Assembly: GCF_013389665.1 (NCBI RefSeq)
Contig: NZ_CP058316.1
Coordinates: forward strand, 1,550,001-1,614,000
Direction of reading: 5' to 3'
DNA length: 64,000 nucleotides
Source of the DNA: Microbacterium oleivorans
GTDB lineage: Bacteria > Actinomycetota > Actinomycetes > Actinomycetales > Microbacteriaceae
Positions 34,115 to 42,550 of the stretch are shown piece after piece. A program made the position numbers and the translations under genes. Every line of letters starts with the position of its first letter. The first letter of the stretch is position 1. The notes below the pieces were generated by a model, which searched no databases, was not told the origin of the DNA, and saw only the letters and a program-made list of their open reading frames with translations.

Positions 34115-34756
34115 TCAGCTCGCCGAGGTTCCGGTGAAGGTCCAGGTGACCGTCGCGCCGGCGCCCTGGAAGGTGCTGGCCGCCGTCGGCGCGATGCGCA
34201 CCTCGACGCAGAACCCGAGCTGCGCGCCGGCGGCGTCGATCGCGCTGGCGACGACCGGCGTGGGCGCTGTGGTCACCGGCAGCCAGGTCGAGCTCCCCCC
34301 GGCGATGAACGTCGGGGTCCCCGTCGTGAAGGCGGCGGCGTTGCAGGTCGAGGTCGGCACCGCAGCCGCGAGCCGCACCGCGCGGTACTCGAGCACCGTG
34401 GCCAGCGTCCCGGAGGCGGTCGCACCGGTGAGCGTGATCGAGCCCCCGACCGTCGAGGTGGGCGACGTACGGATGTTGAGCCACGCCTGGGTGGTCGCCC
34501 CGGGCGAGAGCCCCGCGCTGGTGAAGGTCAGCGCGGCGCTCGTCGCCGAGGTCGCGTGGCTCGCGTAGGTGGGCGACGCCGCGCTCTGCGACTGCGTGTC
34601 GAAGGTGCTCGCGTTGAACGCGCCGGTGACGACCTCGGTGTCGGTCCAGGCGGCGATGGTCGAGATCATCCCCACCCCGAGGACGCTGCCCGCTGCCAGC
34701 ACCGCGAGGACGCGCCGACGCCGCAGGCGCCGCCGCGCGTCCCGTCTCGCGCCCAT
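34115..34756 (-). CDS. TasA/CalY-like SipW-dependent secreted protein
   Basis: 213 residues. Arg-rich cytoplasmic start (about 15 residues), hydrophobic core, then AAWTDTEVVTGAF, the usual cleavage-region pattern, followed by a Ser/Thr/Ala-rich beta domain. A later Cys pair (STCNAAAF and LGFCVEV) is shared in position with the next protein. TasA-type proteins assemble into biofilm fibres; CalY is a camelysin. Whether this one forms fibres is inference. It is separated by 7 nt from the upstream gene and by 7 nt from the peptidase gene. Confidence 0.8.
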   Translation of the reverse strand: MGARRDARRRLRRRRVLAVLAAGSVLGVGMISTIAAWTDTEVVTGAFNASTFDTQSQSAASPTYASHATSATSAALTFTSAGLSPGATTQAWLNIRTSPTSTVGGSITLTGATASGTLATVLEYRAVRLAAAVPTSTCNAAAFTTGTPTFIAGGSSTWLPVTTAPTPVVASAIDAAGAQLGFCVEVRIAPTAASTFQGAGATVTWTFTGTSAS

Positions 34757-34762
34757 CAGCCG

Positions 34763-35389
34763 TTACAGCGTGTCGCCCGAGGTTCCCGCGAACTCCCAGG
34801 TGATGGTGCCGGTCTCGCCCTGGCCGATGTCGCCGGCGGTGACGACGAAGCAGAGGTTCACGGGGTCGGCGGCGGCGGTGAGGTCGAAGACGTCGACGAG
34901 CCCGGTCGCGTCGGCCGCACGGTCGGCGACGACCTCGGGGCCCGTCGGGGGCGCGGCGTCCGAGCACGTGGTGCCGAAAGCGTCCTCGACGAAGACCGAG
35001 TACGTGAGGTCGTCGCCGATGGCTCCGCCGATGACGTTCTCGATCGTCACGGCCGCCTCGTTGGTCGACGCCGCCGACAGCTGCACGGCGAAGGGCGCGT
35101 AGACGACGTCGTCGGGAGCCAACGTGTCGGCATCGACGGTGAACGTCAGGGTCTTGCCCGGCGCGGTCGGGTCGCTCGTGAAGGCGGTGCCGTCCGTGCT
35201 GCCCTGAAGATCGAACTGCCCGGAGCCGAAGGTACCGGTGACGAACTCCGAGTCGTTCCACACCGCCAGCGTGACGATGCCGCCGACGCCGAGCACGAGG
35301 CCGCCGGCGGCCAGCGCGAGCGCCATCCGGCGGCGGCGCGACGGGCGTTCGCGATCGGTGTCGGAGGCGGGGGCGTGGCTGATCGTCAT
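34763..35389 (-). CDS. TasA/CalY-like SipW-dependent secreted protein
   Basis: 208 residues from ATG 35389, preceded by AAGGAGA at 7 nt; first gene of the four-gene group. N-terminal RRRR, a hydrophobic segment (about 21-42) and AVWNDSEFVTGTFGSG match the SipW pattern. The acidic, Asp/Thr-rich exported part contains two Cys (TTCSDA and NLCFVV) and ends with TGTITWEFAGTSG, close to the ending of its neighbour, so the two are probably diverged paralogues. A -10-like TACAGT lies at 35438-35443 on this strand. Confidence 0.8.
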   Translation of the reverse strand: MTISHAPASDTDRERPSRRRRMALALAAGGLVLGVGGIVTLAVWNDSEFVTGTFGSGQFDLQGSTDGTAFTSDPTAPGKTLTFTVDADTLAPDDVVYAPFAVQLSAASTNEAAVTIENVIGGAIGDDLTYSVFVEDAFGTTCSDAAPPTGPEVVADRAADATGLVDVFDLTAAADPVNLCFVVTAGDIGQGETGTITWEFAGTSGDTL

Positions 35390-35563
35390 GGCGGGTTCTC
35401 CTTCTCGGCGCGGTGCAGGGCGACCGGGGTCCTGTGGACTGTAGCCCCGCCGTTCCGCGCGCCGAGAGGGGTGCGGGCACAACCCGGTAGCCTGGCTTCC
35501 CCGCCTCAGCACTGCCTAGGCATATTGAGCGACTACTGAGGTGATCGTCCCCGCACCCCGACC

Positions 35564-36301
35564 TCAGCCGAGGATGCCGACCCGCTGCTCGTCGCCGGTC
35601 GCCGAGACGAGCACGATCTCGCCCGGGCGCGCGTCGCCCGAGACCCCGGGGATCTGCAGCACGCTCAACTGGGGCGCGTAGTCCGCCGTGCAGACCTGGT
35701 CGGCCGGCGCTGCGGCCTCGACGGCTCGGATCTCTTCGGCCGAGACCGCGTCGACGCTCTCGAAGACCGGCGGACAGGTCGACGAGCCGTAGGTCAGCAG
35801 CACGATGCCGTCGTCGTCGAACCATCCGGCGCTCGGCGTCATCTCGGCCATCTCACCCTCGGTGTCCGGCGCTGTCAGGCCCGCCACGCCGTCGAGGTCG
35901 GTGTCGCCCGCATACGTGCCGGTGACGAAAACCTCGACGTCCTGAGCCGGATCCACGCCCGCGGGCAGCATGACGTACGAGGCGCGCGGCACGTAGTCGC
36001 GGGTGCAGGCGACCCCCTCGGGATCGGTGATCTCGACGGTGACGGTCTGACCCGCGGCCGTCGCCTCACCGACCACCGGTGCGCACGACGAGCTGCCGAA
36101 GGTGACGACGCCGATCGCACGACCCGCGTCGAGCCACGCGGCATACAGTTCGGCGTCACCGGCGGGGGCTGAGGCATCGCCGCCCGGGGCGGCGGTCTCG
36201 GGCACCCCCGCCCCCTGCCCGGGCGAGGTCGCGCAGCCCGCCAGTGCGAGTGTCGCGAGAAGCAGGAGAGCGGATGCGGTTCCGGTGCGAGTTGTCTTCA
36301 T
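35564..36301 (-). CDS. Lipoprotein with an internal duplication
   Basis: 245 residues from the second ATG (36301), which has GGAAGG at a proper distance; the first ATG (36310) abuts that site directly. Lipobox LALAGC gives lipidation at about Cys23. The mature part has two related halves: VVTFGSSSCAPV followed by CTRDYVPRASYVMLP, and LLTYGSSTCPPV followed by CTADYAPQLSVLQIP. Each half thus has a pair of Cys likely to be disulphide-bonded. No known family is recognised. Envelope location is certain from the lipobox; function is unknown. Confidence 0.8.
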   Translation of the reverse strand: MKTTRTGTASALLLLATLALAGCATSPGQGAGVPETAAPGGDASAPAGDAELYAAWLDAGRAIGVVTFGSSSCAPVVGEATAAGQTVTVEITDPEGVACTRDYVPRASYVMLPAGVDPAQDVEVFVTGTYAGDTDLDGVAGLTAPDTEGEMAEMTPSAGWFDDDGIVLLTYGSSTCPPVFESVDAVSAEEIRAVEAAAPADQVCTADYAPQLSVLQIPGVSGDARPGEIVLVSATGDEQRVGILG

Positions 36302-36485
36302 GAGAGTCATCCTTCCGTCTTCGTCACAGTGTCGCGACGGGGCCGATCGTCTCGGAATCGGCTGGATCAGATGACTCGGTCACCCGCGGACCGTGACCGG
36401 CGGCCACCGACTGCACCACGAACTCGTCCTCGTCGATCAGACCGAGGCCTGCGACGTCGTCGCCGCGCAAGCCCCTCGGCGCGGG

Positions 36486-37961
36486 CTACTGCAGCGCGGA
36501 GGTCAGCCGCGCGAGGTTGTCGAGCACGGTGGAGCGCAACGGCTGCTTCATCCACTCCTCGAGCGTCAGCTCGCGGGCGAGATCCCGGTACTGATCCTCG
36601 ACCGCGCGCAGTTGCGAGACGAACTCCTCGCCTCGCACGAGCATCGAGATCTCGAGGTTCAGACCGAACGAGCGCATGTCCATGTTGCTCGAGCCGATGA
36701 TGGCGACGTCGTCGTCGATCGTCAGGCTCTTGGTGTGCAGGATGTAGGGCTTGGGGTACATCCAGATCTTCACGCCCGCCCGCAGCAGCGCCTCGTAGTA
36801 GCTGCGCTGGGCGTGGTAGACCATCGCCTGATCGCCTTCCTCCGAGACGAACAGCTCGACCTGCAGCCCGCGCTGGCAGGCCGTCTGCACGGCCAGCAGC
36901 AGCCCTTCGTCGGGCACGAAGTACGGGCTGACGATGATGACGCGCTGCTGCGCGGCGAACAGGAGCGCGGTGAAGAGCTTGAGGTTGTTCTGGAACTCGA
37001 ATCCGGGACCGGACGGCACGATCTGACAGTCCAGGTCGCCCGGTCCGCTCTCGAGCTCGAACAGCCCGACGTCCTCCGACGGGGCCGAGCCGGTCTCGCT
37101 GTACCAGTCCGAGAGGAACACGGCGTCGATGCTGGCGACGACAGGCCCCTGCACACGCACCATCAGGTCGACCCAGTGGAGGCCACGCTTGATGTTCTTC
37201 TTCAGGTTGTAGGTCGAGTCGGTCATGTTCTGCGAGCCCGTGAATGCCACCGTGCCGTCGACGACGATGAGCTTGCGGTGATTGCGCAGATCGGGACGCT
37301 GGTACTTGCCGCGCAGCGGCTGCACCGGGAGCATGTGGTGCCAGTCCGCCCCCATCGCGGTGAGCCGCTTCACGGTGGCGCGATAGCAGGGCTTGCCGCG
37401 GTTCGCCCAGTAGTCCAGCAGCACGCGGACCGTCACGCCCCGCGCAGCGACCTCCTCGAGCGCGGCGAAGAAGACGTCGGTCGTCTTGTCGGACTGCAGG
37501 ATGTAGAACTCGACGTGCACGTACCGCTCCGCCCGACGCACCTCCTCGGCCATCCGGCGGATGCTCTCGTCGTACTCCGAGATGATCTCGGCACCGTTGT
37601 CGCCCGCCAGGGGCATCGCGCCGAGGTTGCGGTTGAGGGTGACGACGGAGGTGAACCACGCGGGCGCATCGGGGCGGAGCGTGCCGAAGTCGAGCCCCTC
37701 ACTGGTCTCGCGGATGTACTGGTTGATCTCGCGCTGCATCCGTCGTCGCTTGCGCGGCAGCCGCGGGTTGCCGATGAGGAGGAACAGCAGCACGCCGACG
37801 AAGGGGATGAAGTAGATCGCGAGCAGCCAGGCCATCGCGGCCGTGGGGCGCCGGTTGCGCGGAACGACGACGATCGCGGTGATGCGCACGATCAGGTCGG
37901 CGACGAAGACCAGGAAGAGCCACCACCCGGGGAGCTCTAATGCCGTCACCTCGATCGTCAC
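36486..37961 (-). CDS. cls: Cardiolipin synthase (phospholipase D superfamily)
   Basis: 491 residues; joins phosphatidyl groups to make cardiolipin in the membrane. Two N-terminal transmembrane helices (about 10-33 and 43-64), then two HKD motifs: HRKLIVVD (His228, Lys230, Asp235) followed by GSQN, and HTKSLTIDD (His409, Lys411, Asp416) followed by GSSN. Length and layout match ClsA. Isolated gene, about 185 nt from the lipoprotein gene; nothing notable was found in 36302-36485. Confidence 0.93.
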   Translation of the reverse strand: MTIEVTALELPGWWLFLVFVADLIVRITAIVVVPRNRRPTAAMAWLLAIYFIPFVGVLLFLLIGNPRLPRKRRRMQREINQYIRETSEGLDFGTLRPDAPAWFTSVVTLNRNLGAMPLAGDNGAEIISEYDESIRRMAEEVRRAERYVHVEFYILQSDKTTDVFFAALEEVAARGVTVRVLLDYWANRGKPCYRATVKRLTAMGADWHHMLPVQPLRGKYQRPDLRNHRKLIVVDGTVAFTGSQNMTDSTYNLKKNIKRGLHWVDLMVRVQGPVVASIDAVFLSDWYSETGSAPSEDVGLFELESGPGDLDCQIVPSGPGFEFQNNLKLFTALLFAAQQRVIIVSPYFVPDEGLLLAVQTACQRGLQVELFVSEEGDQAMVYHAQRSYYEALLRAGVKIWMYPKPYILHTKSLTIDDDVAIIGSSNMDMRSFGLNLEISMLVRGEEFVSQLRAVEDQYRDLARELTLEEWMKQPLRSTVLDNLARLTSALQ

Positions 37962-38019
37962 GTCACCCTCCGCTCTCGTCGGGATCAGCGTATCGGGCGC
38001 GACCGCTGCTCCCGCGGAG

Positions 38020-38211
38020 TCAGGTCGTCGGACGCTCGGCGGCAGCCGCCGGCAGACCGCGCGCAGCGCGCTCTTCGGCCTCGATCTTCGCGTACGCGCG
38101 CCGCTCCGTGCGATCCATGCGCAGGATGCCGCGGAGGACGAAGACGAACAGCACCGACACCACCAGGGTCGGCAGCAGCGACCAGATGACCGCGCCCACG
38201 TACTCGTCCAT
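38020..38211 (-). CDS. Small single-pass membrane protein, 63 aa
   Basis: One hydrophobic helix (about residues 6-29) followed by a charged tail rich in Arg, Glu and Ala (DRTERRAYAKIEAEERAARG). AGGAGG precedes its ATG by 3 nt and it lies 5 nt after the DUF4192 stop, so it is a genuine co-transcribed gene. Similar short proteins are found in other actinobacteria from memory, without known function. Confidence 0.75.
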   Translation of the reverse strand: MDEYVGAVIWSLLPTLVVSVLFVFVLRGILRMDRTERRAYAKIEAEERAARGLPAAAAERPTT

Positions 38212-38216
38212 GCCTC

Positions 38217-39377
38217 CTATCGTACGTGCCCGCGCCTGCGAAAGGCCCAGTCGGGCAGGTGCCCGACCTGCACGAACGACGCCATGATCTCGGCCAGCCC
38301 GTGGTCGGGATCGATCTCGAGAGCTCGCTGGGCGTACGACGCCGCATGCGTCGAGCGCCCGAGCGCCCACGACAGCCACGCGCACAGCGCGAGCGGACCG
38401 GGGCGCAGCCGCCGGGGTGCCAGCGCCGCGACATGCCGGACGAGCGCGAGGGCGGCGCCCAGTCGTTCGGCATCGGGGCGGGCGCCGTCGCCCCACATGA
38501 TCGCGCCCAGCCGCTCGGGATAGTCCTCGCCCTCCTCCCACCGCAGCTGGGCGTCGAGCGCGTCGTCCCCGCCGTCGCGGCTCGTGGCCCATTGCACGAG
38601 GGCGACGTCGCGCAGCCCGGGGCGCGAGAGACACCAGACCAGCAGCGCGACGCGCGCCGGATCGAGGGCCTCGGGGCCCAGCGCGAGGGCATCCTCGAAC
38701 ACCCGCGGCGGATCGTCGAGCTCGCACGCGATCGCCAGCGAGGCCGGGTCGACGCCGCGACCGCCGGCTCGGTCCCGCCTTCGACCGCCCCCGACCCGCG
38801 GCATCCCGCTGACCACGGCGAGCGCGTCCTCGAGCGACCGGAGGGCCCCGCCGATGACCCGCCGCTCCGAGGCGCTCCGGTGGGGCAGGTCGGCTCCAGC
38901 GGCCTGATGCTCCAGCACCGGCGGCGTCTCGAACGCGGTCGGGTGCTGGGCCGCGGCATCCGCGATCCGCGACAGAGGACGCCCGCCGGCGGGGTGCTCG
39001 ACGTCGAGATGCGACCCCCAGCCGTCCGAGGCGACGGTGAGCAGATCGACGACGCGGATGCCGCACACGTCGGCCGCACGCCCCACCGCCGCGAGCACGC
39101 GTGCACCGGGCAGGCCGTCGGCGGCGGAGTCGGCGGTGTAGACGACGGCGGTGGCGGCATCGGCGTCGGGGATGCGGCAGACCATGCCGATGATGGTCGC
39201 CGCGGCGCTGTCGAGCTGGTCGAGGCCGCCCCCGGGGAGGTCGACGCGCATCGCGCCGAGGCTGCGCGACCCGGCGAACGGCACGACGACGAGGCTCTGC
39301 TCGGGGCGGAACCCGAGCAGGTGGGGAACGAGGGACAGGAAGTGCGCGGCATCCGCAGCGGCGACGGTGGTGGTCAT
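38217..39377 (-). CDS. DUF4192 domain protein
   Basis: 386 residues. The opening DAAHFLSLVPHLLGFRPEQSLVV and FAGSRSLGAMRVDLP are characteristic of DUF4192, an actinobacteria-restricted family of unknown role. The C-terminal half (about 220-380) is helical and reads like TPR-type pairs (SWALGRSTHAASYAQRALEIDPDHGLAEIM). No signal peptide. Function unknown; its conservation in Actinobacteria suggests a housekeeping part. Confidence 0.85.
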   Translation of the reverse strand: MTTTVAAADAAHFLSLVPHLLGFRPEQSLVVVPFAGSRSLGAMRVDLPGGGLDQLDSAAATIIGMVCRIPDADAATAVVYTADSAADGLPGARVLAAVGRAADVCGIRVVDLLTVASDGWGSHLDVEHPAGGRPLSRIADAAAQHPTAFETPPVLEHQAAGADLPHRSASERRVIGGALRSLEDALAVVSGMPRVGGGRRRDRAGGRGVDPASLAIACELDDPPRVFEDALALGPEALDPARVALLVWCLSRPGLRDVALVQWATSRDGGDDALDAQLRWEEGEDYPERLGAIMWGDGARPDAERLGAALALVRHVAALAPRRLRPGPLALCAWLSWALGRSTHAASYAQRALEIDPDHGLAEIMASFVQVGHLPDWAFRRRGHVR

Positions 39378-39509
39378 GTCGACCAGAGTCGTCGGCGGCG
39401 CCCGGCGGCCGGCCGCGGATCAGCTCATCTGTGGACGGGCGCGGGGCCGCCCCCGGTCGGGGAGAGAGCGCGGCCCGGCCCGGAGCCGGCGGCCGCTCTC
39501 ACCGCGGGG

Positions 39510-41027
39510 TCATTTGACGAGGGGGAAGAGGATCGTCTCGCGGATGCCCAGACCCGTGATCGCCATCAGCAGGCGGTCGATGCCCATGCCCATGCCGCCC
39601 GTCGGCGGCATGCCGTGCTCGAGCGCGCGCAGGAACTCCTCGTCCACCCGCATCGCCTCGTCGTCGCCGCGTGCGGCGAGCTTCGCCTGCTCGACGAAGC
39701 GTTCGCGCTGGATGACGGGGTCGACGAGCTCCGAGTAGCCGGTGGCGAGCTCGAAGCCGCGGACGTACAGATCCCACTTCTCGACCACACCGGCGATCGT
39801 GCGGTGCTCGCGCACGAGCGGGCTCGTGTCGACGGGGAAGTCCATGACGAACGTCGGCCGCTCGAGTCCGTCCTTGACGAAGTGCTCCCACAGCTCCTCG
39901 ACGAGCTTGCCGTGCGTGGCGACCTTCTCGGGCACGACGACCCCCACCTCGGCGGCGAGCGCCTGCAGGTCGGCGAGCGAGGTCCCGGGCGTGATGACGC
40001 ACCCGGCCGCGTCGGACAGCGAGTCGTACATCGAGATGCGGTCCCACTGGCCGCCGAGGTCGAACTCGGTGCCGTCGGCCCACGTGACGGTGGTCGATCC
40101 TGCGACGGCGATCGCGGCGTTCTGGATGAGCTCCTGCGTCAGGTCGGCGATGCCGTTGTAGTCGCTGTAGGCCTGGTAGGCCTCGAGCATCGCGAACTCC
40201 GGGCTGTGCGTGGAGTCGGCCCCCTCGTTGCGGAAGTTGCGATTGATCTCGAACACCCGGTCGATGCCGCCGACGACGGCACGCTTGAGGAAGAGCTCGG
40301 GCGCGATGCGCAGGAACAGCTCGGTGTCGAACGCGTTCGAGTGCGTGACGAACGGGCGCGCGGCCGCGCCGCCGTGCTGCACCTGCAGCATCGGCGTCTC
40401 GACCTCGAGGAAGTCGTGCTGGTCGAAGGTGCGGCGCAGCGACGCGTTGACCTTCGCGCGGGCCACGACGGTCTCGCGGGCGGTGTCGCGCACGATGAGG
40501 TCGAGGAACCGCGAGCGCACGCGACTCTCCTCGCTGAGCTCGGAGTGCAGGTTCGGCAGCGGCAGCAGGGCCTTGGCGGCGATCTGCCAGGCCGAGACCA
40601 TGATCGACAGCTCGCCGCGACGACTCGAGATGACCTGTCCGGTGACCGAGACGTGGTCGCCGAGGTCGACGAGCTCCTTCCAGGCCTGCAGCGACTCCTC
40701 GCCGACCTCGGCGAGCGAGACCATGGCCTGGATGCGGCTGCCGTCGCCCGACTGCAGCGCGGCGAAGCAGAGCTTGCCGGTGTTGCGGCTGAAGACGACG
40801 CGTCCGGCGACGGAGGCGGTGATCCCGGTCTCGGCTCCGGCCTCGAGGTCGGCGTAGCGCCGGCGGAGCGCCGGGATGGTGTCGGTGACCGCGACGGCGA
40901 CGGGGTAGGCGCCGCCGGCGGCATCCGTCCGTTCGTTCAGCAGACGCTCGCGCTTGGCGAGGCGGACGGCTTTCTGCTCGATGACATCGTCGACGTCGTC
41001 GGTGGTGGGCGCGGGCGCGTCGCTCAT
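39510..41027 (-). CDS. lysS: Lysyl-tRNA synthetase, class II
   Basis: 505 residues. Charges tRNA-Lys. The N-terminal OB-fold (about 60-165) includes [17 protein letters not shown]; class II motif 2 is [20 protein letters not shown] and motif 3 is [13 protein letters not shown]. The ordinary bacterial length and no extension indicate the housekeeping enzyme rather than a LysX fusion. 41028-41189 upstream is non-coding and shows no recognised signal; 39378-39509 downstream likewise. Confidence 0.96.
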   Translation of the reverse strand: MSDAPAPTTDDVDDVIEQKAVRLAKRERLLNERTDAAGGAYPVAVAVTDTIPALRRRYADLEAGAETGITASVAGRVVFSRNTGKLCFAALQSGDGSRIQAMVSLAEVGEESLQAWKELVDLGDHVSVTGQVISSRRGELSIMVSAWQIAAKALLPLPNLHSELSEESRVRSRFLDLIVRDTARETVVARAKVNASLRRTFDQHDFLEVETPMLQVQHGGAAARPFVTHSNAFDTELFLRIAPELFLKRAVVGGIDRVFEINRNFRNEGADSTHSPEFAMLEAYQAYSDYNGIADLTQELIQNAAIAVAGSTTVTWADGTEFDLGGQWDRISMYDSLSDAAGCVITPGTSLADLQALAAEVGVVVPEKVATHGKLVEELWEHFVKDGLERPTFVMDFPVDTSPLVREHRTIAGVVEKWDLYVRGFELATGYSELVDPVIQRERFVEQAKLAARGDDEAMRVDEEFLRALEHGMPPTGGMGMGIDRLLMAITGLGIRETILFPLVK

Positions 41028-41189
41028 GGCAGAAGAACTCCTCGGGATTCGACGTGCCAGTCTACTGAGAGCGCCGGGGGCACTTCGCGTTACACCCGTC
41101 GGACCGGCGGTGCCGGTGCGGTCTCAGCGCCGCGCCGGGGCCGCACGCGCACCGCGCGTCCGCTGAACGTGCACCCCGCCGCGGGCTCG

Positions 41190-41849
41190 CTAGGCCGGGG
41201 CTAGGCCCGAACCGGCGACCGGCCCGCGTGCGACGCGCAGGCCGATGTCGTCGTGGGTACTGCTCGGCGGCGCGCCGCGACGGGTGCCGGCACGCACCGA
41301 CGCGGGAGCATCCGCGAACCCGCCGCCGCGGAACACCCGGTCGCGCGACCCGGTCGCGGGCGCGAAGAGGTCCCAGCACCACTCCGAGACGTTGCCGAGC
41401 GTGTCGAAGAGCCCGAAGAGGTTCGGATGCCGGCCGCCGACGGGCTGCGGCGATGAGACACCGTCCGACGCCGTCCAGGCGATCTCGGCGAGCGGTCCGT
41501 AGTACGAGGCGCCCGAACCCGCGCGGCAGGCGTACTCCCACTCCAGCTCGGTCGGCAGCCGGAAGCCGTCGGAGTCGTCGTACCAGCGCACCTCGTCGCC
41601 GTCGACCGCGTAGGCGGAGTCGAGCCCCTCCCACTCCGAGAGCGCGTTGCAGAAGCGCACGGCCCTCAGCCACGACACCGCCACCGCCGGACGCCGGGGG
41701 TGCGAGGCGGTGACCCCGAGCACCTCGCCCACCTGCTCCTCCGTCACCGGGTAGACGCCGATCTCGAAGGATGCGACCCTCGGCCCGCGACCGGCGCCCG
41801 CGACCGGCAGCTCGCCCGAGGGGATGCGGGCCAGCTCGACGTCGCTCAC
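41190..41849 (-). CDS. SUMF1/formylglycine-generating-enzyme-like protein lacking the catalytic cysteines
   Basis: 219 residues from GTG 41849, overlapping the DUF2520 stop. The fold is clear: GVYPVTEEQVGEV, AVSWLRAVRFCNALS, FRLPTELEWEYACRAG and LGNVSEWCWDLF, then RVFRGGGFADAP. True formylglycine-generating enzymes carry two cysteines in the segment after RGGS; here that segment reads DAPASVRAGTRRG with none, so sulfatase activation is unlikely. The family also includes ligand-binding and EgtB-like members. Its place beside DUF2520 and lysS is where panC is often found in relatives. Confidence 0.8.
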   Translation of the reverse strand: MSDVELARIPSGELPVAGAGRGPRVASFEIGVYPVTEEQVGEVLGVTASHPRRPAVAVSWLRAVRFCNALSEWEGLDSAYAVDGDEVRWYDDSDGFRLPTELEWEYACRAGSGASYYGPLAEIAWTASDGVSSPQPVGGRHPNLFGLFDTLGNVSEWCWDLFAPATGSRDRVFRGGGFADAPASVRAGTRRGAPPSSTHDDIGLRVARGPVAGSGLAPA

Positions 41850-42550
41850 AGCAGCTCGTCCTCGGGACCCGGACCGCGCCCCGCCGCGGCGAGCGCTCGT
41901 TCGACGGTGGAGTGCACGAGCGTCGAGAGGAACCGCCCCGGAGCCGGAACACCGGCCTGCCCGAGGAGGTCGGCCGACTGCTGCACGATCGATGCCGCGA
42001 ACTGCGTCGCGGTCGCGATGGCCTCGCCGTACGCGGGGCGGTCGGCGTCGACGACGACGACGGGCTCGCAGCCCAGCTCGACGGCGAGCGCCTGCGCGAT
42101 CGGCAGCACGGCCGCCGGCGCGGTCACCGCGGCATAGGCGCCCGTGAGCTGGCGCAGGTCGAGGGTGGACCCGGTGAACGCGATCGCGGGGTGCACAGCC
42201 AGGGGGATCGCCCCGCGAGCTGCGGCCGGCGCCAGGACCCCGAGCCCGTGCGCGGGGTCGGTGTGGAGCACGAGCTGTCCCACCTGCCAGGCCCCGAGCT
42301 CGGCGAGCCCGGCCACGATGGGCGCGAGCTGCTCGTGCGGCACGGCGAGCACGACCAGCTCGCTGCGGCGCACGATCTCGTCGGCATCGAGGACCGGCAC
42401 CCCCGGCAGCACCGCGTCGACCCGCTCGCGGTCCGAGCCCGCCGTGATGCCGGTCACCGCGTGGCCGGCCCCGGCGAGCGCCGCACCGATGACCGGTCCG
42501 ACGCGTCCGGCGCCGATGATCCCGACCCCGAGGCGCGATCCCGGCGTCAT
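41846..42550 (-). CDS. Rossmann-fold plus DUF2520 protein
   Basis: 234 residues. NAD(P)-binding motif VGIIGAGRVGPVIGAAL at the N-terminus, then LVVLAVPHEQLAPIV and GAIPLAVHPAIAFTG, and a C-terminal helical DUF2520 domain. The pattern resembles pyrroline-5-carboxylate/ketopantoate-type reductases, and in many actinobacteria this gene precedes panC, so a pantothenate-related function is suspected but unproven. Start ATG overlaps the PH-domain stop (ATGA). Confidence 0.85.
   Translation of the reverse strand: MTPGSRLGVGIIGAGRVGPVIGAALAGAGHAVTGITAGSDRERVDAVLPGVPVLDADEIVRRSELVVLAVPHEQLAPIVAGLAELGAWQVGQLVLHTDPAHGLGVLAPAAARGAIPLAVHPAIAFTGSTLDLRQLTGAYAAVTAPAAVLPIAQALAVELGCEPVVVVDADRPAYGEAIATATQFAASIVQQSADLLGQAGVPAPGRFLSTLVHSTVERALAAAGRGPGPEDELL

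Noticed and set aside
38226..41204. Plus-strand open frame of nearly 1,000 codons opposite DUF4192 and lysS
   Set aside because: Antisense shadow; composition is Arg/His/Gln-rich with no recognisable domain.
41190..41849. Functional sulfatase-activating enzyme
   Set aside because: No cysteines in the catalytic segment and no sulfatase gene in the window.
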